Notes under the pieces: generated by a model | The model's input: only the letters and a program-made list of their open reading frames with translations | Databases searched by the model: none | What the model was told of the DNA's origin: nothing | Position numbers and translations under genes: made by a program | Part shown: piece by piece, positions 14,288 to 22,131 of the stretch | Layout: every line of letters starts with the position of its first letter | Numbering within the stretch: the stretch's first letter is position 1 | NCBI GenBank assembly: GCA_964533785.1 | Contig: CAZHNG010000047.1 | Span: forward strand, 1-26,735 | Source of the DNA: JANQRV01 sp964533785 | GTDB taxonomy: Bacteria; Bacteroidota; Bacteroidia; Chitinophagales; Saprospiraceae | DNA: 26,735 nucleotides | Direction of reading: 5' to 3'

Positions 14288-15220
14288 CTATTTGTAATAA
14301 TTTGAAAAGAACTCCGGCAAATGCCGTAAAGCAGCAAGTTCCTTATACTTACCTCTTACTTCTTCGGCCGGGATGCCGAAATAAGTTTTCCCTCCTTGGA
14401 GGCTTTTGGATACTCCGGATTTTGCCAAAACCACTGCTTTTGCTCCTATTGTAATGCGTTGTGCAACACCTACTTGTCCGTAGAGAACCACCCAGTCCTC
14501 AATAATAGTCTTTCCTCCAATACCGACTTGACCGGCCAACAGACAGTGCTTTCCAATTTCCGCACCATGACCGATGTGAACCAGGCAATCCAGCTTTGTA
14601 CCTGTTCCGATGATCGTATTTCCGGAAACTCCTTTATTGATCGTACAATTTGAACCAATACTCACATTATCCTCGATGATGACTTGTCCGCCAGAACGCC
14701 ATTTTTCGTATCCGTGAGGATGCCTTTGGAAGTAAAAAGCATCCGTACTGATGATGGTACCCGCATCAATGATAACATTATCACCGATGATCGTATGTTC
14801 GGCAATGACCACATTAGACCGGATATAGCAGTTTTTGCCGATGGTCACGTTATCCGCTATTACTGCTCCCGGTTCAACGATGGTTGAAGAATCGATCTGT
14901 GCTTTACTGCCGATTTGCCGGCTTATGGGATCAAAAGGACGGTATTCCCTCACCAGGTCATCGTAGACCCGAAAGGGGTCGTCGTGTATCAATAAAGCTT
15001 TGCCCGGCGGGCATTCCACATCTTTGTTGATAATGATGATCGATGCCGCCGAATACAACGACTTTTTGTAATATTTCGGTGCATCGACAAAAGTGATATC
15101 GCCTTTTTCTACTTTCCTTATTTCGTTGATGCCAGTGGCCATCAGAGTATCATCACCAACCAGGGTGGCGCCGACTTTTTCTGCCAGTTCTTTGATAGAT
15201 ATAGGTGCAGGAAACTTCAT
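14288..15220 (-). CDS. lpxD: LpxD-like UDP-3-O-acylglucosamine N-acyltransferase
   Basis: LpxD adds the N-linked 3-hydroxyacyl chain to UDP-3-O-acylglucosamine in lipid A synthesis. The protein has the N-terminal uridine-binding-type domain (residues 1-100, with ISIKELAEKVGA and GDITFVDAPKYYKK) and then a long left-handed beta-helix of hexapeptide repeats (about 105-285, e.g. GKNCYIRSNVVIAEHTIIGD). The probable catalytic His is H218 in VHIGHGAEIG, in the position of E. coli H239, and FGIPAEE closes the helix. At 310 residues it is shorter than the usual 340-350. The segment NKGVSGNTIIG replaces the canonical D-R-(G/A)-x-x-G-x-T pattern, so it may be a divergent paralogue with another acyl or sugar substrate. 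It lies between polA and dnaN on the same strand. Confidence 0.82.
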   Translation of the reverse strand: MKFPAPISIKELAEKVGATLVGDDTLMATGINEIRKVEKGDITFVDAPKYYKKSLYSAASIIIINKDVECPPGKALLIHDDPFRVYDDLVREYRPFDPISRQIGSKAQIDSSTIVEPGAVIADNVTIGKNCYIRSNVVIAEHTIIGDNVIIDAGTIISTDAFYFQRHPHGYEKWRSGGQVIIEDNVSIGSNCTINKGVSGNTIIGTGTKLDCLVHIGHGAEIGKHCLLAGQVGIGGKTIIEDWVVLYGQVGVAQRITIGAKAVVLAKSGVSKSLQGGKTYFGIPAEEVRGKYKELAALRHLPEFFSNYYK

Positions 15221-15269
15221 ATTATGGTTATTGCATTATACATATAGTATGGGGGATTCATGGCTTATT

Positions 15270-15454
15270 TTAGCAATCATATTGGGTTGCTAATTCTTCA
15301 ATTATTGAATCAATTAGATTGCTATTTTCTAAGATGTTAAATCTATCCCGTCAGAATAGCTCCATCCGAATCTGGAAATGCCCTCATTTTTTAATGACTC
15401 ACTAATGAATTTAACTTTCTCAAAGTCCTTGGGAGACTGAAAAACATAGATCAT
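15270..15454 (-). pseudogene. Frameshifted small gene or gene remnant (about 61 aa when restored)
   Basis: The minus strand has an ATG at 15454 preceded by AAGG at suitable spacing, and 41 protein-like codons (starts MIYVFQSPKDFEKVKF and includes NEGISRFGWSYSDG) up to a TAG at 15329-15331. Shifting frame by one base just before this stop gives a further LENSNLIDSIIEELATQYDC and a TAA at 15270-15272. Both halves have ordinary amphipathic protein composition, so the simplest reading is a short gene broken by a one-base change, or the N-terminal remnant of a longer gene. I cannot name a family. It lies behind polA and before the lpxD-like gene. Confidence 0.4.
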
Positions 15455-15479
15455 AAATCTGCCTTATTTATTAAATTTA

Positions 15480-15532
15480 ACCTCCATATCCTTTAGGCTC
15501 TCAATGTTTCATACCCCTTCATGCCCTCGATG
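15480..15532 (-). repeat. Degenerate nonamer array directly after polA
   Basis: On the minus strand, starting 11 nt after the polA stop, the sequence can be cut into CATCGAGGG, CATGAAGGG, GTATGAAA, CATTGAGAG, CCTAAAGGA, TATGGAGGT: five 9-mers and one 8-mer around a CATGAAGGN consensus. The units are diverged, so the repeat is suggestive rather than certain. Confidence 0.35.
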
Positions 15533-15543
15533 GTTTAAAAACC

Positions 15544-18333
15544 CTAATGCGCTACTCGCCAATTCTCCCCCGTATCCATTCCTACTAATATAGGCACCTT
15601 GAGCCCCGGTATCGCATTTTTCATTTTCTCCTCGATGATCGGTTTCACCACATCAAGTTCGTCTTTGGGCACATCAAAAACCAGTTCATCGTGTACCTGC
15701 AGGATCATTTTGGTTTGAATTTGCTTTTCTGCAAAAGTATTATGGATATTGACCATTGCGACTTTGATCATATCGGCTGCCGTTCCCTGGATAGGGCTAT
15801 TGATGGCAATGCGTTCGGCATTACTGCGTTCAAGAGAACTATTGGAGTTTAGTCCGCGAATATGGCGGCGCCGTCCCAAAAGCGTGGAGACGTAGCCGTG
15901 TTTTTTGGCAAATTCAACGGTGTCCTGCATGTAAGCTTTGAGTCCGGTATAGCGTTTGAAATACTGATTGATAATTTGCTGTGCCTCCGTCCTTTTAATG
16001 CCCAGTTGATTAGACAAATTCGTTGCACCGGCACCGTAAATGATACTAAAGTTCACTGTTTTTGCCCGGTAGCGTTGTTCTTTGGTCACTTCATCGAATG
16101 GCACTTCAAAAACACCCGCAGCAGTAGCACGGTGAATATCTTTACCTGACTGAAAAGCCTCCAGCATCGCCTCATCTTTACTTATTTCTGCGATAATACG
16201 CAATTCGATCTGGGAATAATCTGCTGCCAGTAAAACGTGATTTTCGTCTCTAGGAATAAATGCCTCCCGGACTTTTGCACCTTCCTCCGTGCGGATCGGA
16301 ATGTTCTGCAAATTAGGATTGTTAGAACTCAACCGTCCGGTAGCAGCCAAAGCCTGATTAAAAGAACTATGGATCCGGCCTGTTCTGGGATTAATCATTT
16401 TGGGAAGCGCATCGACGTAGGTTGATTTTAATTTTGTAAGGCCTCTGAACTTCAGGATCTCACTAATAATGGGAAACTCGGGAGCCATTTCGGTTAGCTT
16501 TTCCTCACTGGTAGAATATTGCCCGGATTTTGTTTTCTTCCAGCGATATGGAATTTCCATTTTGTCGAAAAGCACTTCTCCTACCTGTTTGGGAGAGGCG
16601 ATATTAAATTTAACGCCGGCCGTTTCGTGTATTTTTGCTTCTAGTGCACCGATCTCTTTTTCCAGTTCTTTGGAATAAATATGCAGAAAGTCAGCATCAA
16701 GGTTAATGCCTTCAAATTCCATATCTACGAGACAGTGAATAAGGGGCTCTTCAATTTCCCGGTAAAGTTTGTCCAGTTTTTCTTCGGTAAGCTTTGGTTC
16801 TAAATATTGATAAAGCTGCCAGGTAATGTCGGCGTCTTCTGCTGCGTAATCCTTCACTTTTTCGGCCGGCACATCCCGCATGGATAATTGTTTCTTGCCT
16901 TTTTTACCGATCAACTCCGTAATGGAGACCGGTTGGTATTTCAAATAGGTTTCTGCCAGGTAGTCCATGTTGTGGCGAAGTTCGGGCTCAATTAAATAAT
17001 GCGCCAACATGGTATCAAAGTAATTACCAGCAAGTTCTACTCCGTACCATTTTAGAATAAGCGCATCGTATTTGATATTTTGAGCAACCTTTTGAATGGC
17101 GGGGTCTTCAAAAACCGTTTTAAATTCATCTACGATAGATCCAGCTTCCTTCTGGTCTTCGGGAATAGGAACGTAATAAGCTTCCTGAGGCTTGATAGCG
17201 AATGAAATACCAACTAATTCTGCTTGATTGGCATCCAGTCCGGTAGTTTCGGTATCAAAACAGAATACTTTTTGGGCCGCTAGTAATTCAATAAGTACCT
17301 TTCGTTTTGCAGCATCATTTACTAAATGATACTGGTGGTCGGAGTTATGGATATTTTTATCCGCTACGGAATGAGCGGGTGGTGCTTTTCTTGTGATTTG
17401 GTTGGGTTCAAGCTGTTCAAAAAGATTACCTTGGGTTCCGCCGCTATCATTTTCATTTGGGTTACCTAATATTTGTTTTGCTAAAGTCCTGAACTCTAGT
17501 TCGCTAAACAATTCTTCCAGCTTTTCCCGATCAAAGGGTTCCATTTCATAGGTTGATGCATCAAATTCGATAGGAACATTTTGGTCTATGGTAGCTAACT
17601 TCTTGGACATGATACCTTGTTCGGCATTGGCTTCGACTTTTTCCTTTTGTTTTCCTTTTAATTTATCCGAATTGGCTAGTAAGCCCTCCAACGAATCATA
17701 TTCAGCTAATAATTTTGCTGCTGTTTTCGCGCCAATGCCGGGAATACCGGGAATATTATCAACAGCATCACCTTGCAGCGCCAGTACATCAATGACTTGT
17801 TCTACCTTTTGTATTTTCCATTTTTCCAGTACTTCGTTTACACCTAGTATATCTACTCCATTTCCTTGGCGAGAGGGTTTATACAATAATATATTTTCCG
17901 TTACTAACTGGGCGAAGTCTTTATCCGGTGTTACCATATAAACGGTAAACCCTTGTTTTTCGGCTTGTTTAGCAATAGTTCCGATTACATCATCGGCCTC
18001 AAACCCCTCAACCATTATGATGGGAATTCGCAATGCTTTGACGATTTCTTCGATGTAAGGTATAGCAATTCTTATATCTTCGGGCTGTTCTTCCCGGTTG
18101 GCTTTATATTCTTCGTACATTCCATGACGAAATACAGGGCTTGGGGGATCAAAGGCGACGGCAATATGTGTGGGGTTTTCTTTTTTGATCAAATCCCAAA
18201 GCGTTCGCGTAAAGCCGGTAATGGCTGATGTATTCAAACCTTTTGAATTGATCAAAGGCCTGTTAATGAAGGCATAATGAGCGCGGTAAACCAAAGCATG
18301 GCCATCGAGTAAGAATAGTTTTTTTTCTGGCAT
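15544..18333 (-). CDS. polA: DNA polymerase I
   Basis: PolA removes RNA primers and fills gaps in replication and repair. The 929-residue protein has all three domains. The 5'-3' flap exonuclease is at about 1-295, with the acidic motifs FEADDVIG and TPDKDFAQLV and the helix-hairpin-helix GIPGIGAKTAAKLL. The 3'-5' proofreading exonuclease starts near 354 with FDTETTGLD, so the catalytic Asp and Glu are kept, unlike the inactive domain of some PolI enzymes. The polymerase has motif A DYSQIELR near 703, motif B RYRAKTVNFSIIYG near 755-770 and motif C VHDELVF near 877-883. It is transcribed divergently from uppS, with its own -7 box. Downstream on the same strand are the nonamer array, the broken mini-gene and lpxD-like gene. 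Confidence 0.98.
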   Translation of the reverse strand: MPEKKLFLLDGHALVYRAHYAFINRPLINSKGLNTSAITGFTRTLWDLIKKENPTHIAVAFDPPSPVFRHGMYEEYKANREEQPEDIRIAIPYIEEIVKALRIPIIMVEGFEADDVIGTIAKQAEKQGFTVYMVTPDKDFAQLVTENILLYKPSRQGNGVDILGVNEVLEKWKIQKVEQVIDVLALQGDAVDNIPGIPGIGAKTAAKLLAEYDSLEGLLANSDKLKGKQKEKVEANAEQGIMSKKLATIDQNVPIEFDASTYEMEPFDREKLEELFSELEFRTLAKQILGNPNENDSGGTQGNLFEQLEPNQITRKAPPAHSVADKNIHNSDHQYHLVNDAAKRKVLIELLAAQKVFCFDTETTGLDANQAELVGISFAIKPQEAYYVPIPEDQKEAGSIVDEFKTVFEDPAIQKVAQNIKYDALILKWYGVELAGNYFDTMLAHYLIEPELRHNMDYLAETYLKYQPVSITELIGKKGKKQLSMRDVPAEKVKDYAAEDADITWQLYQYLEPKLTEEKLDKLYREIEEPLIHCLVDMEFEGINLDADFLHIYSKELEKEIGALEAKIHETAGVKFNIASPKQVGEVLFDKMEIPYRWKKTKSGQYSTSEEKLTEMAPEFPIISEILKFRGLTKLKSTYVDALPKMINPRTGRIHSSFNQALAATGRLSSNNPNLQNIPIRTEEGAKVREAFIPRDENHVLLAADYSQIELRIIAEISKDEAMLEAFQSGKDIHRATAAGVFEVPFDEVTKEQRYRAKTVNFSIIYGAGATNLSNQLGIKRTEAQQIINQYFKRYTGLKAYMQDTVEFAKKHGYVSTLLGRRRHIRGLNSNSSLERSNAERIAINSPIQGTAADMIKVAMVNIHNTFAEKQIQTKMILQVHDELVFDVPKDELDVVKPIIEEKMKNAIPGLKVPILVGMDTGENWRVAH

Positions 18334-18362
18334 AATATTGATTAATCCATTTAAAAGTCGTA

Positions 18363-18370
18363 CAAATTTA
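18363..18370 (-). promoter_or_regulatory. -7 promoter box of polA
   Basis: On the minus strand this reads TAAATTTG, an exact TAnnTTTG match, 29 nt before the polA ATG. No clear -33 TTTG is visible at the usual distance. Confidence 0.45.
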
Positions 18371-18412
18371 ATGTAAACCAGCTTACTTGAATTACTTTCG
18401 GGTTTCTTTTTG

Positions 18413-18420
18413 TAATTTTG
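18413..18420 (+). promoter_or_regulatory. -7 promoter box of uppS
   Basis: TAATTTTG matches TAnnTTTG, with a TTG 23 nt upstream (18387-18389), slightly more than the usual spacing. The box and the polA box are back to back, so the 196-nt gap is a divergent promoter region. The leader to the ATG at 18530 would be about 100 nt. Confidence 0.45.
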
Positions 18421-18529
18421 AGTCCATTTTCAAAAAGGGCCTTTGAAAATTGTAAATCTTAAGTTTGATCGTAATGGTCCGTTCAATAATGGAGTATATG
18501 ATCATGGCTTTTGTCAACCACCACACATA

Positions 18530-19273
18530 ATGGAGATAAAATTCAACATTGATCAATCAAATTTGCCTAAGCACGTTGCAATTATCATGGATGGGAACGG
18601 CCGCTGGGCTAAGACCCACGGTATGCCTCGTATCTTTGGCCACCGAAACGGTGTAAAGGCGGTTCGGGAAACGACTGAAATAGCAGCAGAATTAGGTATT
18701 GAATATCTTACCCTTTATGCTTTTTCTACCGAAAACTGGAAACGACCAAGATTAGAGGTTGATGCTTTAATGCGACTTTTGGTTGACACTATTCGCAATG
18801 AAATTGATACACTCAATGAAAATAATATTCGTTTAAAAGCTATCGGAGATGTTTCAAAGCTACCCAAGTCGACTTATCAGGCTCTGCAGGAAGGCTTGGC
18901 AAATACCAAGCACAATGATCGCATGACCCTGATTCTGGCACTTAATTATAGCGGAAAATGGGAAATTATGCAGGCTGTAAACAACCTTGCAAAAAAGGTA
19001 GCCAATGGAGAGTTGAATCCCGGGGAGATTAGTGAGCAAGCATTTGAACACGAATTGGCAACCAATGGCATTCCTGACCCCGAATTGCTTATCCGGACGA
19101 GTGGAGAACAAAGACTTAGCAATTTTTTGATCTGGCAAATGGCCTACGCTGAGCTTTACTTTACCCCCGTTTTCTGGCCCGAATTTCGTAAACAACATTT
19201 TTGTGAAGCCATACTCGATTATCAAAACCGGGAGCGAAGATTTGGCAAAATAAGCGAACAATTAGTGAGTTAA
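18530..19273 (+). CDS. uppS: Isoprenyl transferase (di-trans,poly-cis-undecaprenyl-diphosphate synthase)
   Basis: UppS condenses isopentenyl diphosphate units in cis onto farnesyl diphosphate to make the C55 carrier for peptidoglycan and other envelope polymers. The cis-prenyltransferase signature is complete: HVAIIMDGNGRWAK with catalytic D21, GHRNGVKAVRE, YAFSTENWKRP, and the C-terminal RTSGEQRLSNFLIWQMAYAELYF that binds diphosphate. I chose ATG 18530, giving 247 residues, which matches the family start (homologues begin 10-15 residues before the DGNGRW block). A TTG start at 18443 would add 29 residues without conserved content. The bamA gene follows after 228 nt, a common neighbour pair in Bacteroidota that links lipid carrier and outer-membrane biogenesis. 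Confidence 0.96.
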   Translation: MEIKFNIDQSNLPKHVAIIMDGNGRWAKTHGMPRIFGHRNGVKAVRETTEIAAELGIEYLTLYAFSTENWKRPRLEVDALMRLLVDTIRNEIDTLNENNIRLKAIGDVSKLPKSTYQALQEGLANTKHNDRMTLILALNYSGKWEIMQAVNNLAKKVANGELNPGEISEQAFEHELATNGIPDPELLIRTSGEQRLSNFLIWQMAYAELYFTPVFWPEFRKQHFCEAILDYQNRERRFGKISEQLVS

Positions 19274-19501
19274 TCATACAACCCGATTGAATGAATAGTA
19301 CACCTTAGTAATGATATAGCAATAAATCAATCCGTCATTATGTGATCGATTCACCTGGCACCAAAACCGCCAACTCAAAAAAGCGAAGTGATTATTTCAT
19401 CATTACTTAAATTGTGTGCAAAAAATATTGAGAGGAAATCCTGAGGTTAGGTAGAAAAGGTGCCTGAACATTGTCAGCCCTCTTGAAGAAAGCTTTCAAC
19501 T

Positions 19502-22090
19502 ATGAAAAGGATATTGATTCTGTTAAGTCCTGTAATTTTTTCTTTAAATACATTATTTGCTAAAAACTACATTAGTTATTTAGACACCCTTCCTGCAGCT
19601 GAAATCTCAAACGAAACTAATAACGATTCCTTAAAAGTCCTTCCTTATGATTCCCCCAAAGACTATGAGATTGGTGGCGTTAATGTTACGGGGGCAAATT
19701 TTAGTGATGATAATGCCATTGCCAGTATTGCAGGCTTCAAAGTTGGAGATAAAATTAGAATTCCGGGGCCAAAAATTACGAAAGCTATTAAAGCTTTGTG
19801 GAAACTACGTCTGTTCACTGATGTACAGGTTATTCAGGAAAAAACAATTGGTGACGTAGTGTTCCTGGAACTGGTGGTTCAGGAAAGACCCAGGTTGTCG
19901 AGGTTTACCTATAACGGAATAAAAAAGGGACACGAAGAAAAACTCAATGAAGAAGTAGGTAAATTTTTGCTGAAAGGCGGGATTGTTACCGAAAACATAA
20001 AGGTAAATGCCAAAGAGGCTATTGAAGACTTTTACGTTGATAAAGGTTTTTTAGATGTTCAGGCCAGCGTCAGAGAATTTGAAGATACGATCAGAGCAAA
20101 CTCGGTTCGCCTTCTTTTTAATGTCGATCGAGGGGAGAGAGTAAAAATTCATGACATCCTTTTCACGGGAAATGATAATGTAAAGGATAAGCGGCTGCGA
20201 AAGGAAATGAAAAATACCAGAAGGAAAAGGCGTTTGTTTGCTTCTTCTAAGTTTATCAGAAATGATTATGAAACGGATAAAGAAGCAATCTTAACTTTTT
20301 ATAATAACAGTGGATACCGGGATGCTCAGATCCTTGAGGATACTTTCTGGCGGCAGGACGATGGAGATGTAGTATTACAGTTAGACATTAAAGAAGGACA
20401 GCAATACTACTTCCGTAATATTAGCTGGAAGGGTAATTCCATTTATGATTCCCAAACTTTATCTCAAGTTTTGGGAATTGCAAAAGGGGATGTATATAAT
20501 AAGGAATTACTGGAAACGAGGCTGCGGTTTAGCCAGGATAGCCGGGATGTGAGCACGCTTTATATGGATAATGGTTACTTGTTTTTCAATGTCGATCCGG
20601 TAGAGGTTGCTATTATTGAAGATTCGATCGACCTGGAATTAAGAATATACGAAGGGCCCCAAGCTACTATTGACAAGGTTGAAATACAAGGAAATGACCG
20701 GACGCACGAACACGTGATCAGGCGAGAATTGCGGACTATTCCCGCGCAAAAATTCAGTCGTTCGGATATTATCCGTTCGCAGCGGGAGATCATTAACCTC
20801 GGTTACTTTAACCCGGAAGCCCTGGGCATCAACACGCCTGTTAATCCGGAAAGAGGAACAGTAGATATTGAGTACGATGTAGAGGAAAGGCCTTCTGATC
20901 AGTTGGAATTATCCGCCGGCTGGGGAGGACGCCGAAGAGTAATTGGTACACTCGGTGTTTCTTTCAACAACTTCTCATTGAGAAACATTTTTAATAGAGA
21001 AGCTTGGCATCCTTTACCACAAGGAGATGGTCAAAGACTATCCCTGAGGGCGCAAACCAATGGTGATTTCTTTCAGTCTTATAATATTTCTCTTACCGAA
21101 CCTTGGCTCGGAGGAAAAAAACCCAATTCATTGACCGTAGCAGGTTTTTACAACCGCTTTGCTTTTGGGCGGCGAAATACGGAATCCTACCAAACTTTTA
21201 ATATATTACAAGGCTCAGTGAGCCTTGGAACACGGTTGAAGTGGCCGGATGACAACTTCATTTCCAGTACTGCCTTGAATATTCAAACGCTTTCTTTGAA
21301 TAATTGGCAGCAGGGTTTATTCCGTACTACCGACGGTAGTATCGTTTCAGAAGGCAACTACAATAACTTCAGTATAAAGCAAACCATTTCACGTTACACT
21401 ATTGATGATCTTATCTTTCCGAAATCGGGGTCTTCTATCTCCTTATCGGTACAATTTACGCTGCCGTACTCTTTATTTAATAACAGAAATTATTCTGATT
21501 TACCGGATACGGAAAAATTCCGCTGGCTGGAATACCACAAATGGCGTTTCGACGCAGAATGGTATACACCGGTTGCGGGAAATTTGATTTTCAAGGCTGC
21601 TGCAAAGATCGGTATTCTTAGCTTTTATAACAGAGATATTGGCACTTCTCCCTTCGAACGTTTTCAGTTAGGGGGAGATGGTATTAATAACCAGCAATTT
21701 GGCTTTGCGGGAGTTGATATTATTTCTCTGCGGGGGTATGAAATAAACGACCTGGAGGCCAATCGTGGGAACCCTGCTGATCCGAATAGTCAGAACGTAG
21801 CAACACCCATATTCGACAAATTCACTGTGGAATTACGATATCCCATATCGTTGAACCCAAGTTCAACGATATACGTGCTGGCATTTGCCCAGGGAGGTAA
21901 CGCCTGGAGAAACCTTCGCGATTTTAATCCATTTGATCTGAAACGCTCGGTAGGACTTGGTCTTAGGGTGTTCTTACCGATGTTCGGTACGCTCGGATTT
22001 GATTATGGTATCGGATTTGATAAACCTGGACCAACCTCATTACAAAACCTTGGAGACTTTAACATCGTCCTCGGTTTCGAACCAGAATAA
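19502..22090 (+). CDS. bamA: Outer-membrane protein assembly factor BamA (Omp85)
   Basis: BamA inserts and folds beta-barrel proteins in the outer membrane. The 862-residue sequence has a Sec signal peptide (MKRILILLSPVIFSLNTLFA), then a series of POTRA domains at about 55-465 (YEIGGVNVTGANFSDDNAI, VKIHDILFTGNDNVKDKRL, YYFRNISWKGNSIYDSQ, IDKVEIQGNDRTHEHVIRRE), and a 16-strand barrel from about 470 (LELSAGWGGRRRVIG). The loop-6 motif is SLRGYE near 743, corresponding to the (V/I)RGF motif of Omp85 proteins. It follows uppS on the same strand. The ompH/skp chaperone genes often found next in this phylum are absent; the acyl-CoA ligase gene points back from 22132. No clear terminator is visible in the 41-nt gap. 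Confidence 0.96.
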   Translation: MKRILILLSPVIFSLNTLFAKNYISYLDTLPAAEISNETNNDSLKVLPYDSPKDYEIGGVNVTGANFSDDNAIASIAGFKVGDKIRIPGPKITKAIKALWKLRLFTDVQVIQEKTIGDVVFLELVVQERPRLSRFTYNGIKKGHEEKLNEEVGKFLLKGGIVTENIKVNAKEAIEDFYVDKGFLDVQASVREFEDTIRANSVRLLFNVDRGERVKIHDILFTGNDNVKDKRLRKEMKNTRRKRRLFASSKFIRNDYETDKEAILTFYNNSGYRDAQILEDTFWRQDDGDVVLQLDIKEGQQYYFRNISWKGNSIYDSQTLSQVLGIAKGDVYNKELLETRLRFSQDSRDVSTLYMDNGYLFFNVDPVEVAIIEDSIDLELRIYEGPQATIDKVEIQGNDRTHEHVIRRELRTIPAQKFSRSDIIRSQREIINLGYFNPEALGINTPVNPERGTVDIEYDVEERPSDQLELSAGWGGRRRVIGTLGVSFNNFSLRNIFNREAWHPLPQGDGQRLSLRAQTNGDFFQSYNISLTEPWLGGKKPNSLTVAGFYNRFAFGRRNTESYQTFNILQGSVSLGTRLKWPDDNFISSTALNIQTLSLNNWQQGLFRTTDGSIVSEGNYNNFSIKQTISRYTIDDLIFPKSGSSISLSVQFTLPYSLFNNRNYSDLPDTEKFRWLEYHKWRFDAEWYTPVAGNLIFKAAAKIGILSFYNRDIGTSPFERFQLGGDGINNQQFGFAGVDIISLRGYEINDLEANRGNPADPNSQNVATPIFDKFTVELRYPISLNPSSTIYVLAFAQGGNAWRNLRDFNPFDLKRSVGLGLRVFLPMFGTLGFDYGIGFDKPGPTSLQNLGDFNIVLGFEPE

Positions 22091-22131
22091 AATTGTGTAG
22101 CGAAGTAGTAGTATTAGGTTTTAGGAAAAAT

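Larger units (their letters stand above)
15221..15543. other. 323-nt gap between lpxD-like gene and polA
   Basis: Reading along the minus strand from the polA stop, this gap contains a degenerate nonamer array (15480-15532), then a frameshifted mini-gene (15270-15454), and about 50 AT-rich nt before the lpxD-like start. No promoter with an exact TAnnTTTG box or strong terminator was found. Confidence 0.5.

Noticed and set aside
18443..18529. Longer uppS starting at TTG 18443
   Set aside because: The extra 29 residues have no counterpart in the family and the segment lies in the leader; ATG 18530 fits the conserved start.
19274..19501. Small gene between uppS and bamA
   Set aside because: Short ATG frames end within a few codons on the plus strand and nothing protein-like appears on the minus strand.
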